NCBI GenBank assembly: GCA_963782965.1
Contig: CAWALV010000002.1
Location: forward strand, 124,001-188,000
Direction of reading: 5' to 3'
Origin: CAWALV01 sp963782965
GTDB taxonomy: Bacteria > Actinomycetota > Actinomycetes > Acidothermales > Acidothermaceae
DNA: 64,000 nucleotides
Each line of letters opens with the position of its first letter. The first letter of the stretch is position 1. Both the position numbers and the translations under genes were made by a program. Of the stretch, positions 16,786-25,630 are shown piece after piece. The notes under the pieces were generated by a model that saw only the letters and a program-made list of their open reading frames with translations, was not told the origin of the DNA and ran no database searches.

Positions 16786-19013
16786 CCGGGCTGACCGGGC
16801 TGACCCGCCTGACCCGGCTGACCCGGCTGACCTGTCTGACCCGGCTGATCCGCCTGACCCGGCTGGTGCGGAGCTGCCGGCACAACGGCCGCCACCCGCG
16901 TACCGTGACCGGCGGCGCTGCGCACCGCGAGAACCCCCGCCACCGCGGCGATCCGGTCGTGCATGTTCTGCAGCCCGGTTCCGTCGCGCGGCTGTTCGGC
17001 GTCGAATCCCGGGCCGGAGTCGGCGACCTCCAAAACGACGCCGGTGTCGTCGGCCCGAAGGCCGATGGAGATCGCGGCGCCCGGCGCGTGCTTCTGCGCG
17101 TTCGTCAAAGCCTCGAGGGCCACGAAGTACAACGCAGCCTCGACCTCGCGATCCAACCGGCGGCACGACAAGTCTTGGTCGACGTCGATCCGCACGGCCA
17201 CGGGGATGCGGGCTGCTTGAGTGCGAAGCGCCGCAGGCAAACCCTGATCTGCGAGAACGCTCGGATAGATGCCGCGGCCGAGTTCCTGCAAAGCGAAGAC
17301 GGCGAGCTCGGCGTCGGCGGCAAGTTCGGTGAACTGGTCCGAACCGCCATTCACGGCGCGCCGAAGCCGCGCGGCCAACGACACGAGCTGTTGTTGGGCG
17401 CCGTCGTGGAGGTCGCGCTCGATGCGCCGCCGCTCCTCGTCCTGCGCGGTGACCAGGCGCTGCCGGGACCGCGTCAGCTCGGCGGCCTGCGCCTCGATCT
17501 CAGCGAGCCGATCGCGCAGCTGCGCTTCCAGACGAAGATTGCGTAGCCGCAGCGCGCACTCGCGCGCGAGGAGCTCGAGCAGCTCGTAGTCGGCCGGCCG
17601 CAACCGGTCGCCCCGCCGGCCGCCGCACGCGAGCAGCCCGACCAGATCGTCGGCCACCGCAAGTGGGACCACCGCCTCGGGTGCGGCGGGCCAAAGCTGA
17701 GCCAACTCCTCGGCCGGCCATCCGTCGAGGACCAGCGCCCGTGTCGCGTGCAGATGCCGCGTGGTCGCGCTCGAGACGGCGAGCCCGGCGGGCACGACCG
17801 CACCACTCACGCCGACAGGGCGCAGGTTCATGCCTTCGGTTGCGGGAAGGGCGAGCCACACGCCGGCCCACTCGACGTGCAGGCCGGCGCGGACGGCGTC
17901 GGCGACGAGCGGTCCGAGCCGGCTCAGGTCAGCCTCGCGCAGCGTCTCCCAAAAGCCCGAGAGCAGCACATATGGGCGTGCCCGGTGCCGGTAGACGACA
18001 CGCTGGGCGAAGGCTTCGAGCCGTCGCCGAGCCGGGTGGAAGGCGACCGTCACCAGGAGGGCGATGGCAACGGCGGTCCCGGCACCGCGGCCGCCGACGA
18101 GCAGCCCGGCCGCGAGTGCCGGCACGAGGAGCAACGCCGAGAGCGCCGCCCACAGCACGCCGTAGACGAGCGCGCGAGACACGACGAGGTCGATATCCCA
18201 GAGCCGGTAACGCAGGATCGCGAGGGTTGCGGCGAGCATCGGCAAAGGCTGGGTGATGACACTGAGCGCGATGCCGATGTCGCTTGCGGCGCCGTGACCA
18301 CTGGCCAGCCCGATGCCGACGAACTGCGCCGCGAGAGTGACGGCGCCCCCGAGGATGAACCACTGCACCTGTTGGCGGCGAACCGCGTCGCCCCTGCGGT
18401 ACCGCTGCACCAGTGACCACAGCGCCACCACCGGAAGGATCAGGATCAGATCGGACGCCGGTGCCGCCCCGGCCCACGTACCGGCGAACGGGCCTCCGGC
18501 GTGCGGCGGAATGGTCGTTCCCTGGTAGAAGTCGAAGACCCGGTCGGCCGGGCCGACAAGCCACACGAGCACCGCGACCGCGGCACAGCATGCGGTTGCG
18601 GCAACGACGAACGCGCGCCAACGGCGGCTCGGCGGCTTGCCGTCGGGGAACCACACGATGAAGGCCACCCACGCGCCGACCAGGGCGCGGGTGAGCGAGA
18701 CTACGGCGAACGACGCCACGGCCGACCAGCGCGGAATCGGGTGGAGTGCGCCGTAATCGAGCGCACCGGCCGCGAGACTGCCGAGCCCGAACCCCAGCCC
18801 GGTCAGGGTGAGCAGGAGGCCGAACCGTAGGCCGGGGCGGTGGGCCGCGATAAGAGCCCCGAACGCGCCGACGGACGCAGCAAGCACCAACGGGCCGAGT
18901 GCGCGGTCGCGGACTCCACCGGCGAGCAACTGAAGCACGAGCGCGGCGCCGATCATCGCGCCGAGAAGGGCGAGCGGCGCGATGATCCGCGCCCGCCGAC
19001 CAAGAAATGTCAC
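16755..19013 (-). CDS. Membrane sensor histidine kinase (HisKA_3 class) with GAF domain and PGQ-repeat tail
   Basis: A 752-residue kinase. The N-terminal half has about eight hydrophobic segments (1-330), including the extracytoplasmic loop with VFDFYQGTTIPPHAGGPFAG. A GAF-like domain follows (about 355-480), then the HisKA_3 dimerisation helix with phospho-His near 535 in ERDLHDGAQQQL. The ATPase domain shows the N-box ALTNAQKHAPG, DSGPGFD and DGTGLQNMHDRIAAV. The last 35 residues are repeats of Gly-Gln-Pro encoded by a nine-base tandem repeat, not seen in ordinary kinases. The start is GTG at 19013. The gene converges on, and overlaps by 31 bases, the LuxR response regulator, its probable partner. 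Confidence 0.92.
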   Translation of the reverse strand: MTFLGRRARIIAPLALLGAMIGAALVLQLLAGGVRDRALGPLVLAASVGAFGALIAAHRPGLRFGLLLTLTGLGFGLGSLAAGALDYGALHPIPRWSAVASFAVVSLTRALVGAWVAFIVWFPDGKPPSRRWRAFVVAATACCAAVAVLVWLVGPADRVFDFYQGTTIPPHAGGPFAGTWAGAAPASDLILILPVVALWSLVQRYRRGDAVRRQQVQWFILGGAVTLAAQFVGIGLASGHGAASDIGIALSVITQPLPMLAATLAILRYRLWDIDLVVSRALVYGVLWAALSALLLVPALAAGLLVGGRGAGTAVAIALLVTVAFHPARRRLEAFAQRVVYRHRARPYVLLSGFWETLREADLSRLGPLVADAVRAGLHVEWAGVWLALPATEGMNLRPVGVSGAVVPAGLAVSSATTRHLHATRALVLDGWPAEELAQLWPAAPEAVVPLAVADDLVGLLACGGRRGDRLRPADYELLELLARECALRLRNLRLEAQLRDRLAEIEAQAAELTRSRQRLVTAQDEERRRIERDLHDGAQQQLVSLAARLRRAVNGGSDQFTELAADAELAVFALQELGRGIYPSVLADQGLPAALRTQAARIPVAVRIDVDQDLSCRRLDREVEAALYFVALEALTNAQKHAPGAAISIGLRADDTGVVLEVADSGPGFDAEQPRDGTGLQNMHDRIAAVAGVLAVRSAAGHGTRVAAVVPAAPHQPGQADQPGQTGQPGQPGQAGQPGQPGQPVVADSRR
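16781..16865. repeat. Nine-base tandem repeat at the kinase/regulator 3' overlap
   Basis: About nine copies of a CTGACCCGG-like unit (variants CTGACCGGG, CTGACCCGC, CTGACCTGT, CTGATCCGC) run from the end of the response regulator gene into the kinase gene. On the minus strand they encode the Gln-Pro-Gly/Gly-Gln-Pro tail. The array begins five bases before the regulator's stop codon ends, so it may be an expansion of the 3' junction sequence itself. Confidence 0.8.
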
Positions 19014-19184
19014 ACCGCGATCGTCCGCGCAGGCCGATCGCGAGTCAATGCGGGTCGCCCCCGCCGCCGGTGGTGGATAGCCCGAACAGACCTGGAGGCT
19101 GCCCGGCTTGGCCGCATCACGCCATCCGACGAGCCTGGCCTGACGAACAGCACCTGATACGTCTCACCGATTCGAGGAGATGTC

Positions 19185-19835
19185 ATGTCCAAGCTCGCAC
19201 GTGCCGGTGCAATCTCGCTGATAGCCGCCCCGGTCATCGGATTCGTCGCCACGCTGATGCTGCCCACCATGTCGGACGGCGGTAGCGACGTCGTCGCGGC
19301 GCTCGGCGCGCATCACGGCGCGATGATCGCCGGTCTCACGCTTTCGACGCTTTCCATCGCACCGATGGTCGCAGGCGTGGTGTGGTTGGCCGCCACCCTG
19401 CGCCCACACGCGAAGGGGCTTGCGTTGACGGGCGGCGTCTTCGCCGTCGCGGGCGCGCTCGTGGTGCTCTTCGAGGACGGCATCACCGCGGCGCTCCCCT
19501 CGGTCGCTTCTTCGCTCGACTCGGCGCAAGCCGCCACGACGATCGACCACCTGCACTCCAGCGCCGCCGCTGCGCTGGACCCCCTCGCCCTGCTGCTCGA
19601 CGTCGGGCTCGCGATGCTCGGCTTCGCGGCGGTCCGGGCCGGTGCGCCGCGATGGGTGGCTTCCGCGCTGACCGTCGCCGTCCTCGCGCAGGGCATCGGC
19701 TTCGGCGCGGCTTCGCGGCCGCTCGTCGTCGTCGGGTTCGCCGCCATGGCAGTGCTTCTCACGATGGTCGTCGTCAGGCTGAGCACGCCGGCACCGCAGC
19801 GGGCCCGCGCCCAGCAGGCGGCAGCAGCGGGCTGA
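19185..19835 (+). CDS. Hypothetical integral membrane protein (216 aa)
   Basis: A hydrophobic protein with about five to six predicted transmembrane segments (AGAISLIAAPVIGFVATLML, LTLSTLSIAPMVAGVVWLA, ALTGGVFAVAGALVVLF, then segments around 130-205). It has an intracellular Arg/Ala/Gln-rich tail. I do not recognise a family beyond a general DUF4386-like layout. GAGGAGATGTC before the ATG at 19185 fixes the start. An MMPL transporter gene begins 33 bases after its stop on the same strand, so the two are probably co-transcribed. Confidence 0.8.
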   Translation: MSKLARAGAISLIAAPVIGFVATLMLPTMSDGGSDVVAALGAHHGAMIAGLTLSTLSIAPMVAGVVWLAATLRPHAKGLALTGGVFAVAGALVVLFEDGITAALPSVASSLDSAQAATTIDHLHSSAAAALDPLALLLDVGLAMLGFAAVRAGAPRWVASALTVAVLAQGIGFGAASRPLVVVGFAAMAVLLTMVVVRLSTPAPQRARAQQAAAAG

Positions 19836-19867
19836 ACCCGCACCGACGACGTCGAAGGGTGCGACCA

Positions 19868-22021
19868 GTGTTGCGGCTCACGAACCTCGTACTCCGATAC
19901 AAGATGTGGGTGGTCGCCGGTTGGTTGATGCTTACCGTTGCGGGCGTGGCTACCGCCGCGCGAACCATCAACCGCCTCACCGACACGTATGCGATGCCCG
20001 GGCAGGCCGGCTCGCTCGCAGATCACGAGGTTCTGCAGGCGTACGGCAACGGCGGCCAACAGGAACCGATCGTGCCCGTGGTCACCGCGCCGGTGGGGCA
20101 GCGCCTGACCACGCCGGCGGTCGAGGCGGAGGCCGAGCGAATCCTCGGTGCCGCCGCGGTGAGAAGCGACGTCCGGGTCGTCGACTTCGCCGACACCCGC
20201 GATCACGCCTTCCGCACGGCCGACGAGCGCAGCACGTTCGCGCTCGTCTTCACCCCACGCAACGCCAAGCAGAATGGCCTCTCCCGCCTCGACAACGAGG
20301 TCGCCGCCGCTGTCACGCGCGCCGCCCCTGCGGGCTGGACGGTCCGCGTGACAGGAATGCGCGAGCTGGCGAATGCGAAGCCACCGAAGAAGAGCACGGG
20401 CGTCGCGGTGGAAAGCATGACGGGAGCGCTCGGTGCACTCGTCGTTCTCGGCTTCGTCTTCGCCAGCCTGCTCGTAGTGTTGCCGTTGCTCGTTGCAGGC
20501 ATCTCGATCATGACGACGTTGCTGCTCGTCGGCGGCCTGACCGCCATCACCGACGTCAACTTCATCGTCGAATACCTCGTCGCGTTGATCGGCCTCGGCG
20601 TCGCGATCGACTACTCGCTGCTCGTCCTGACCCGCTGGCGCGAGGAGCGCGCGCACGGCGCCGATGCAACCGAGGCCGCCGTCGCGGCGATGACAGGAGC
20701 CGGCCGCGCGGTCGTCTTCTCGGGGCTGACCGTCGCGGTCGGACTCCTCGCCCTCGTCGTCCTACGGGTTCCGTTCCTGCGGTCGATCGGGTACGCGGGC
20801 ATGCTCATTCCGCTCGTTTCGACCGCGGTCGCCATCACCCTCCTGCCCGTGTTGCTGGCCACCGTCGGACCACGGCTGGAATGGCCCCACCCGTCTCGTG
20901 CCACCACGCCGAGCACGGGTTGGACGACGTGGGCCACGCTGGTCAACCGGCGTCGGATCGTCGCCGCCGCACTGGGCATCGCCGTACTCGCTGCTCTGGC
21001 CGTGCCACTGCTTTCGCTCCGGCTCGGTGAGCCACGGACGACGACGCTGTCGAGGCAGGGCCCGGCCCGAGCGGCCCTCGACACGCTGACGAGCGGCGGC
21101 GTACCGAGCGGCGTGCTCACGCCGATGGAGGTGCTCGTCCGGGGTCACGCGAGTGCGACCGCCGGCACGCTGCAAGCGGTCGACGGTGTCGACGCAGCCG
21201 TCACGGCAGCGGCGGATCGGCGCGAGGCAACAGCGATTGTCGACGTCTTGCCGGTCGCCGAAGCCGGGCAGGCCGCCGGCAAAGCCACGGTCGGGCGCGT
21301 CCGTGCCGCCGTCCGCCATGAGCCGGACGTGCTCGGCGTCGCGGGTATCGGCCCCTCGACGATCGACGCCGTACACGCCATTTACGGCAACTTCCCGCTC
21401 ATGCTCGGGCTCATCGGCGTGCTGACCTTCTTGCTACTCGCCCGGGCGTTGCGGTCGATCGCCCTTGCGCTAAAGGCGGTCGTGCTCAACCTGCTCTCGG
21501 TCGCCGCGGCATACGGCGTCCTGGTCATGGTCTGGCAGTGGGGCTGGGGCAGCCAGGCGATCTGGGGGGTTCAGCGCACCGGCGCTGTGACGTTCTGGGT
21601 GCCGGTGTTCGTGTTCGCCTTCCTGTTCGGGTTGTCGATGGACTACGAGGTGTTCATCCTCGCCCGCATCCGGGAGGAGTACGACCGCACCGGGTCGACG
21701 GCTCGAGCCACGGTCGACGGCCTGGCCCACACCGGCCGTCTCGTCACCAGCGCGGCGATCATCCTCGCCTTCGCGTTCCTGGCGATGTCGACTGGACCAC
21801 AGACCGACATCAAGATCCTGGCAACCGGACTCGGGGTCGGCATCCTGGTCGATGCGCTCGTCGTGCGCACCCTCGTCGTCCCTGCCCTCGTTGCGTTGCT
21901 CGGGCGGTGGAACTGGTGGCTGCCTCGGGCAGTAGCCCGACCGCTGCGCGTGCCCGCCTCTGCGGCGGCTCCCGAACCGCGGCCCGCCTCGGCGGTTGCT
22001 GCTTCGGAGAGCCCCGTGTGA
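19868..22021 (+). CDS. MMPL family RND-type membrane transporter
   Basis: A 717-residue protein with duplicated MMPL architecture: one N-terminal transmembrane helix (VLRYKMWVVAGWLMLTVAGV), an extracytoplasmic domain, about five helices (about 175-365, including LIGLGVAIDYSLLVLTRW), a second extracytoplasmic domain, and a final helix bundle with FLFGLSMDYEVFILARIREE. The two GxxxDY(S/E) sites are the expected proton-relay positions. In actinobacteria the family exports lipids, siderophores or drugs. GTG at 19868 is chosen because GAAGGG lies eight bases upstream and the first transmembrane helix follows directly. The frame is open for almost 500 bases further upstream but there overlaps the preceding gene. 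A ROK glucokinase gene follows 15 bases after the stop. Confidence 0.92.
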   Translation: MLRLTNLVLRYKMWVVAGWLMLTVAGVATAARTINRLTDTYAMPGQAGSLADHEVLQAYGNGGQQEPIVPVVTAPVGQRLTTPAVEAEAERILGAAAVRSDVRVVDFADTRDHAFRTADERSTFALVFTPRNAKQNGLSRLDNEVAAAVTRAAPAGWTVRVTGMRELANAKPPKKSTGVAVESMTGALGALVVLGFVFASLLVVLPLLVAGISIMTTLLLVGGLTAITDVNFIVEYLVALIGLGVAIDYSLLVLTRWREERAHGADATEAAVAAMTGAGRAVVFSGLTVAVGLLALVVLRVPFLRSIGYAGMLIPLVSTAVAITLLPVLLATVGPRLEWPHPSRATTPSTGWTTWATLVNRRRIVAAALGIAVLAALAVPLLSLRLGEPRTTTLSRQGPARAALDTLTSGGVPSGVLTPMEVLVRGHASATAGTLQAVDGVDAAVTAAADRREATAIVDVLPVAEAGQAAGKATVGRVRAAVRHEPDVLGVAGIGPSTIDAVHAIYGNFPLMLGLIGVLTFLLLARALRSIALALKAVVLNLLSVAAAYGVLVMVWQWGWGSQAIWGVQRTGAVTFWVPVFVFAFLFGLSMDYEVFILARIREEYDRTGSTARATVDGLAHTGRLVTSAAIILAFAFLAMSTGPQTDIKILATGLGVGILVDALVVRTLVVPALVALLGRWNWWLPRAVARPLRVPASAAAPEPRPASAVAASESPV

Positions 22022-22036
22022 TAGACCGCTGCAACC

Positions 22037-23086
22037 ATGCAGACGACCAAACGGGCCGCAGCGACGAAGGCGGGCCTTCGCAAGCTGCCTGCCCTCGCCG
22101 CCGCACACCTGCTCACCGTCGGGGTCGACATCGGCGGCACGAAGATCGCCGCCGGCGTGGTCGACGCCGAGGGTCGGGTGCTCGACCGGACCCGCCGGGA
22201 GACTCCGCACCGCAGCACGACGCCGAAGGTCGTCGAGGACCTCATCGTCGAGGCGGTCGCCGAGCTGGCGGGACGCCGCGCAGTGCATGCGGTTGGCGTC
22301 GCCGCTGCCGGCTTCGTCGATGCGCGGCAGAGCTCGGTTCTGTTCGCGCCACATTTGTCGTGGCGCGAAGAACCGCTGCGCGAGAAGCTGGCGCGCCGGC
22401 TGCACCTGCCCGTCGTCGTCGAGAACGACGCCAACGCAGCCGGCTGGGCAGAGTGGCGCTACGGCGCGGGAGTGGGTGAGTCACATCTCCTCGTCGTCAA
22501 CCTCGGCACCGGGATCGGCGGCGCGATCGTGCTGGACGGCGTGGTGCAGCGCGGCAAGTTCGGCATCGCGGGGGAGTTCGGACACATGCAGCTCGTGCCG
22601 GGCGGCCACCGCTGCGAATGCGGGAACCGCGGCTGCTGGGAGCAGTACGCAAGTGGCACCGCGCTGGTGCGCGAGGCCCGCGGCCTTGTCGAATCCCGTT
22701 CGCCCGTGGCGCACGCACTGGTCGCAGAAGTCGATGGCGACGCGCAGCGGATCACCGGCCCGCTGATCGCCGAGCTGGCGAGCGACGGCGATCCCGCGTG
22801 TGTCGAACTGTTCGGTGAGGTCGGGCGCTGGTTCGGTGTCGGGTTGGCGAATCTGGCTGCCGCCTACGACCCCGGCCGCTTCGTCGTCGGCGGCGGCGTT
22901 TCAGCGGCCGGCGAGCTGCTGTTGGCCCCGGCGCGCGAGGCGTTCCGTCGCCAGCTCACCGGGCGCGGCTACCGCCCCGAGGCGGCGATCGTGCCTGCTG
23001 CGCTCGGCAACGACGCCGGACTGATCGGCGCGGCCGACCTCGCCCGTGCCCGCGCGCACCGGTTCCGCCGTCCGCGGCCGCGCTAG
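22037..23086 (+). CDS. ROK family glucokinase
   Basis: A 349-residue sugar kinase. The ATP-binding motif VGVDIGGTKIAAGVVD opens the fold. Substrate residues lie in VVENDANAAGWAEWRYG and in the glucose-contacting GEFGHM, and the ROK zinc motif is CECGNRGCWEQYASG. There is no N-terminal helix-turn-helix, so this is a kinase rather than a ROK repressor. It would phosphorylate glucose released by the glycoside hydrolases encoded nearby on the other strand. Its closeness to the MMPL stop suggests read-through from that unit. Confidence 0.92.
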   Translation: MQTTKRAAATKAGLRKLPALAAAHLLTVGVDIGGTKIAAGVVDAEGRVLDRTRRETPHRSTTPKVVEDLIVEAVAELAGRRAVHAVGVAAAGFVDARQSSVLFAPHLSWREEPLREKLARRLHLPVVVENDANAAGWAEWRYGAGVGESHLLVVNLGTGIGGAIVLDGVVQRGKFGIAGEFGHMQLVPGGHRCECGNRGCWEQYASGTALVREARGLVESRSPVAHALVAEVDGDAQRITGPLIAELASDGDPACVELFGEVGRWFGVGLANLAAAYDPGRFVVGGGVSAAGELLLAPAREAFRRQLTGRGYRPEAAIVPAALGNDAGLIGAADLARARAHRFRRPRPR

Positions 23087-23091
23087 CCGGG

Positions 23092-23341
23092 ATGAACCGC
23101 GAGCAAGCGCTCGCAACCCATCGATTGTGGGCCGGCTACGTCACTACCGATGCCGGCTCGGTCTCGGGTTGGCACCACCACGGCGACTACGAGGCGGGAC
23201 TTCGTGTACATCCCGCCACACGCCGTCCACCGGGAAGGGAATCCCTCGCAGGAGACGTCGGCCCTCGTGGTGATGCGATCGGGAGAGGGCGAGGCCGTGA
23301 TCAACGTCGACGGCCCGACCGCCGGCCAAATTCCTGGGTAG
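23092..23341 (+). pseudogene. Cupin-domain protein remnant (internal deletion)
   Basis: The N-terminal piece LWAGYVTTDAGSVSGWHHHG carries the first cupin metal motif (HHH). The C-terminal piece in another frame, DFVYIPPHAVHREGNPSQET followed by SALVVMRSGEGEAVINVDGP, carries the second. They are joined directly at about 23195-23205, with the central strands missing (roughly 60-80 bases) and the frame changed. Both halves are well conserved, so this is a true deletion derivative rather than a one-base error. It cannot encode a working cupin barrel. It follows the glucokinase stop by five bases. Confidence 0.78.
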
Positions 23342-23389
23342 GACCGCCCCCGAGCCACCCTCGGCCTTGGTGGCTGCACGCGACTCGAG

Positions 23390-25630
23390 TCATGGCAGGT
23401 CTTCGAAGGCGGGTGCCAACGCCGGCCACCTGCTCGCGCGGCAGTAGACCGGAATCTGCTCCAGAGGAGTTTCGCGAGCGATCGTGGTCGGGCCGGTCAC
23501 TCGAGCGCCCGTCCACACGTCGACCCAGTCGCCTGCTGGCAGGTAGACCGGCCATATGGCCACGCTAGGTTGGCAAACCGGTGCCACGAGCAGGTCGGAA
23601 CCGAGCAGATACTGCCGGGGATGATTCCAGGACTCGTCGTCCGCTGGGTCGAGGAAGAACAGTCCACGCATCAACGGGCTACCCTCTGCGATCGCCACCC
23701 CTGCCTGCTCGGCGAGGTACGGCACGAGACGTTCGCGTAGGTGGGCGTACGTGCGGAAGACCGAGAGCACGCGAGGGTCGCCGGTGCGCTCGGCGACGTT
23801 CCACGGGGTGCGGTCACGCAGCGGGATGCGATGGTGGTTGAACTCTGAGTGGTACTGCATGATCGGCGCGAAGCAGGCCATCGCAGTCGCACGCAGGTAA
23901 AGCTCGGCGTCAGGTACTTCTCCTGAGAAGCCGCCGATATCCCAGCCCCAATAGAGGATCCCGCACGCGGACGCGGTTATGCCGGCCGTGATGGAGTTCC
24001 GGAACGCATCCCATGTCGAGTTCTCGTCACCGGCCCAGAAGGCACCATGCGTCTGCGACCCGGCAAAGCCGGCCCGGCTGAACGTGACCGGCGCCTTGCC
24101 GCAGGCTCGCATGAGCTCGCCATAGGCCGCGGCATAGTGCACAGGGAAGAGGTTGTTCCCGGCGTCTCCGTCGCTGCCGTCGGCGTACCGAAGGTCGGCG
24201 CCCCAGGCATGCTCGCCGCCGTCGGTCTTGAAACCGTCGATACCGACCTCTTCGACGAGGTAACGCCTCTTCGCCAGCCACCAGTTGCGCGCCTCCGCCG
24301 ACGTGAAATCCGGCATCAGCGCAAGGGGGAACCACCAGCCACGGTTGCGATACGGGCGGCCACCCTGGGTACGGACGACGTAGCCCCGTTCCTGAGCGAC
24401 GCGGGCATCGACGGCCGCTTGCCCACGCGGGTGCGGGCGCATCTTCATCAGCGGGATTTGCCATAGAACGAGCCGGACGTCGTCGTCGTGCAACGCATCC
24501 GTCATTCCCTTCGGGTCCGGCCAGGCGCCATGCGCAGGGAAGGTGAAGTCGGAGAGCCGGTGCGGTGAGCCGTCCTCGCGGACCTCGTACACGGCGTCGC
24601 GAAACGCCGTGTACGTCGCCTCATCACTCCACGCCTCGATCACGACGACGCCGACGGGAACGTCTTCGGCCCGGTGCCGTGCAACTTCTTCGAGTACGCG
24701 GGCCTGGGTGTTCCATTCGTTGCTGCTCGCCCAGAGCCGAAAGGTCCACGCCGGCAGTGGCTGCGGGTGACCCACGGTGTCGAGGAAGCTGTCGAGTAGC
24801 CGCGCCGGTGTGCCCTCGTTGAAGGCGATTTCGAGTCGTTCTTCAGGTGCGCCGCCCAGGTCGACCACGACGTCGATCCGATCGGCTTGCGTCGCCCCGA
24901 CGTCGTACCAGCTGCGCCGCGACGTGCGCAGATGGAATGACCAACCGGAGCTGCCCAGCACCATGGCGAACGGCATGGGCAAGTACGTGCGACCCTGCGC
25001 GCCTTGGTCCTTGTACTGCTCGAACACGACAGCGTCGAGCTTGTGTCCTCGCTGGTCGACGCGGTCGAACCGCTCCCCGAATCCGACGACGTGCTCTCCT
25101 TCGGCGAGGTCGAGCGCGAGGCGCACGCGACGGACGCCGTCCGCGTCGGCCAACCACTTCACGCTTCCTGGTACGACACGATCGGGCCCGTGGGTAGCGA
25201 CAATGCCGCCGTGCGCCTGCCACTGGGCCGGAAGCAGTGCGTACCACCGGGTCGTCGTCCGCCTCCCGGATGCAGCAGTAGCCGTGAACCTGTAGCGGTA
25301 CCTGCGCCCGCTTTCGAGAACCGGCGTGCGCATCCGCCAGAAGTCGACGACCGGGACGGCGCGTTGTTGCGCAGCCGAGAGATGCGTGCTGACGGAGTCC
25401 GCGGGTTCGGCTTGGCCTGCGTCATTCCCTAGCGATGTCGTCGCCCTTTGCAGCGGAATCTCCAGAGAACCGCCGTCGTCGGACTCCCACTGCGCGGTCA
25501 CGCGCTCGACGGCGGGAGCGGCCAGCACACGCAGCTCGGCATCGTCGCCGGCGAGAGGATACGTCGGCAGGCGCTGATCCGCTGTGACCGCGTAGGGATG
25601 GCCCGACCCGAAGGGGTGGTGCCGGATCAT
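23390..25630 (-). CDS. Glycoside hydrolase family 31 (alpha-glucosidase/alpha-xylosidase type)
   Basis: A 746-residue GH31 enzyme with an N-terminal beta-sandwich and a TIM barrel. The nucleophile Asp (about 469) is in DGFKTDGGEHAWG and the acid/base Asp (about 533) is in AFWAGDENSTWD. Other family blocks are GWSFHLRTSRRSWYDVG and LYWGWDIGGFSGEVPDAELY. No signal peptide is present, so it acts inside the cell, on oligosaccharides brought in by the ABC importer encoded upstream. Whether it releases alpha-glucose or alpha-xylose cannot be read. The start overlaps the preceding gene's stop as ATGA, making it the last gene of the operon. Confidence 0.92.
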   Translation of the reverse strand: MIRHHPFGSGHPYAVTADQRLPTYPLAGDDAELRVLAAPAVERVTAQWESDDGGSLEIPLQRATTSLGNDAGQAEPADSVSTHLSAAQQRAVPVVDFWRMRTPVLESGRRYRYRFTATAASGRRTTTRWYALLPAQWQAHGGIVATHGPDRVVPGSVKWLADADGVRRVRLALDLAEGEHVVGFGERFDRVDQRGHKLDAVVFEQYKDQGAQGRTYLPMPFAMVLGSSGWSFHLRTSRRSWYDVGATQADRIDVVVDLGGAPEERLEIAFNEGTPARLLDSFLDTVGHPQPLPAWTFRLWASSNEWNTQARVLEEVARHRAEDVPVGVVVIEAWSDEATYTAFRDAVYEVREDGSPHRLSDFTFPAHGAWPDPKGMTDALHDDDVRLVLWQIPLMKMRPHPRGQAAVDARVAQERGYVVRTQGGRPYRNRGWWFPLALMPDFTSAEARNWWLAKRRYLVEEVGIDGFKTDGGEHAWGADLRYADGSDGDAGNNLFPVHYAAAYGELMRACGKAPVTFSRAGFAGSQTHGAFWAGDENSTWDAFRNSITAGITASACGILYWGWDIGGFSGEVPDAELYLRATAMACFAPIMQYHSEFNHHRIPLRDRTPWNVAERTGDPRVLSVFRTYAHLRERLVPYLAEQAGVAIAEGSPLMRGLFFLDPADDESWNHPRQYLLGSDLLVAPVCQPSVAIWPVYLPAGDWVDVWTGARVTGPTTIARETPLEQIPVYCRASRWPALAPAFEDLP

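Noticed and set aside
16781..16865. Nine-base repeats at the regulator/kinase junction considered as CRISPR or a bidirectional terminator
   Set aside because: Units are contiguous and in frame with the kinase gene, with no dyad symmetry strong enough for a terminator.
19382..19867. Long N-terminal extension of the MMPL transporter frame
   Set aside because: It overlaps the 216-residue membrane protein gene in another frame and is Arg-rich; the GTG at 19868 has a ribosome site and precedes the first membrane helix.
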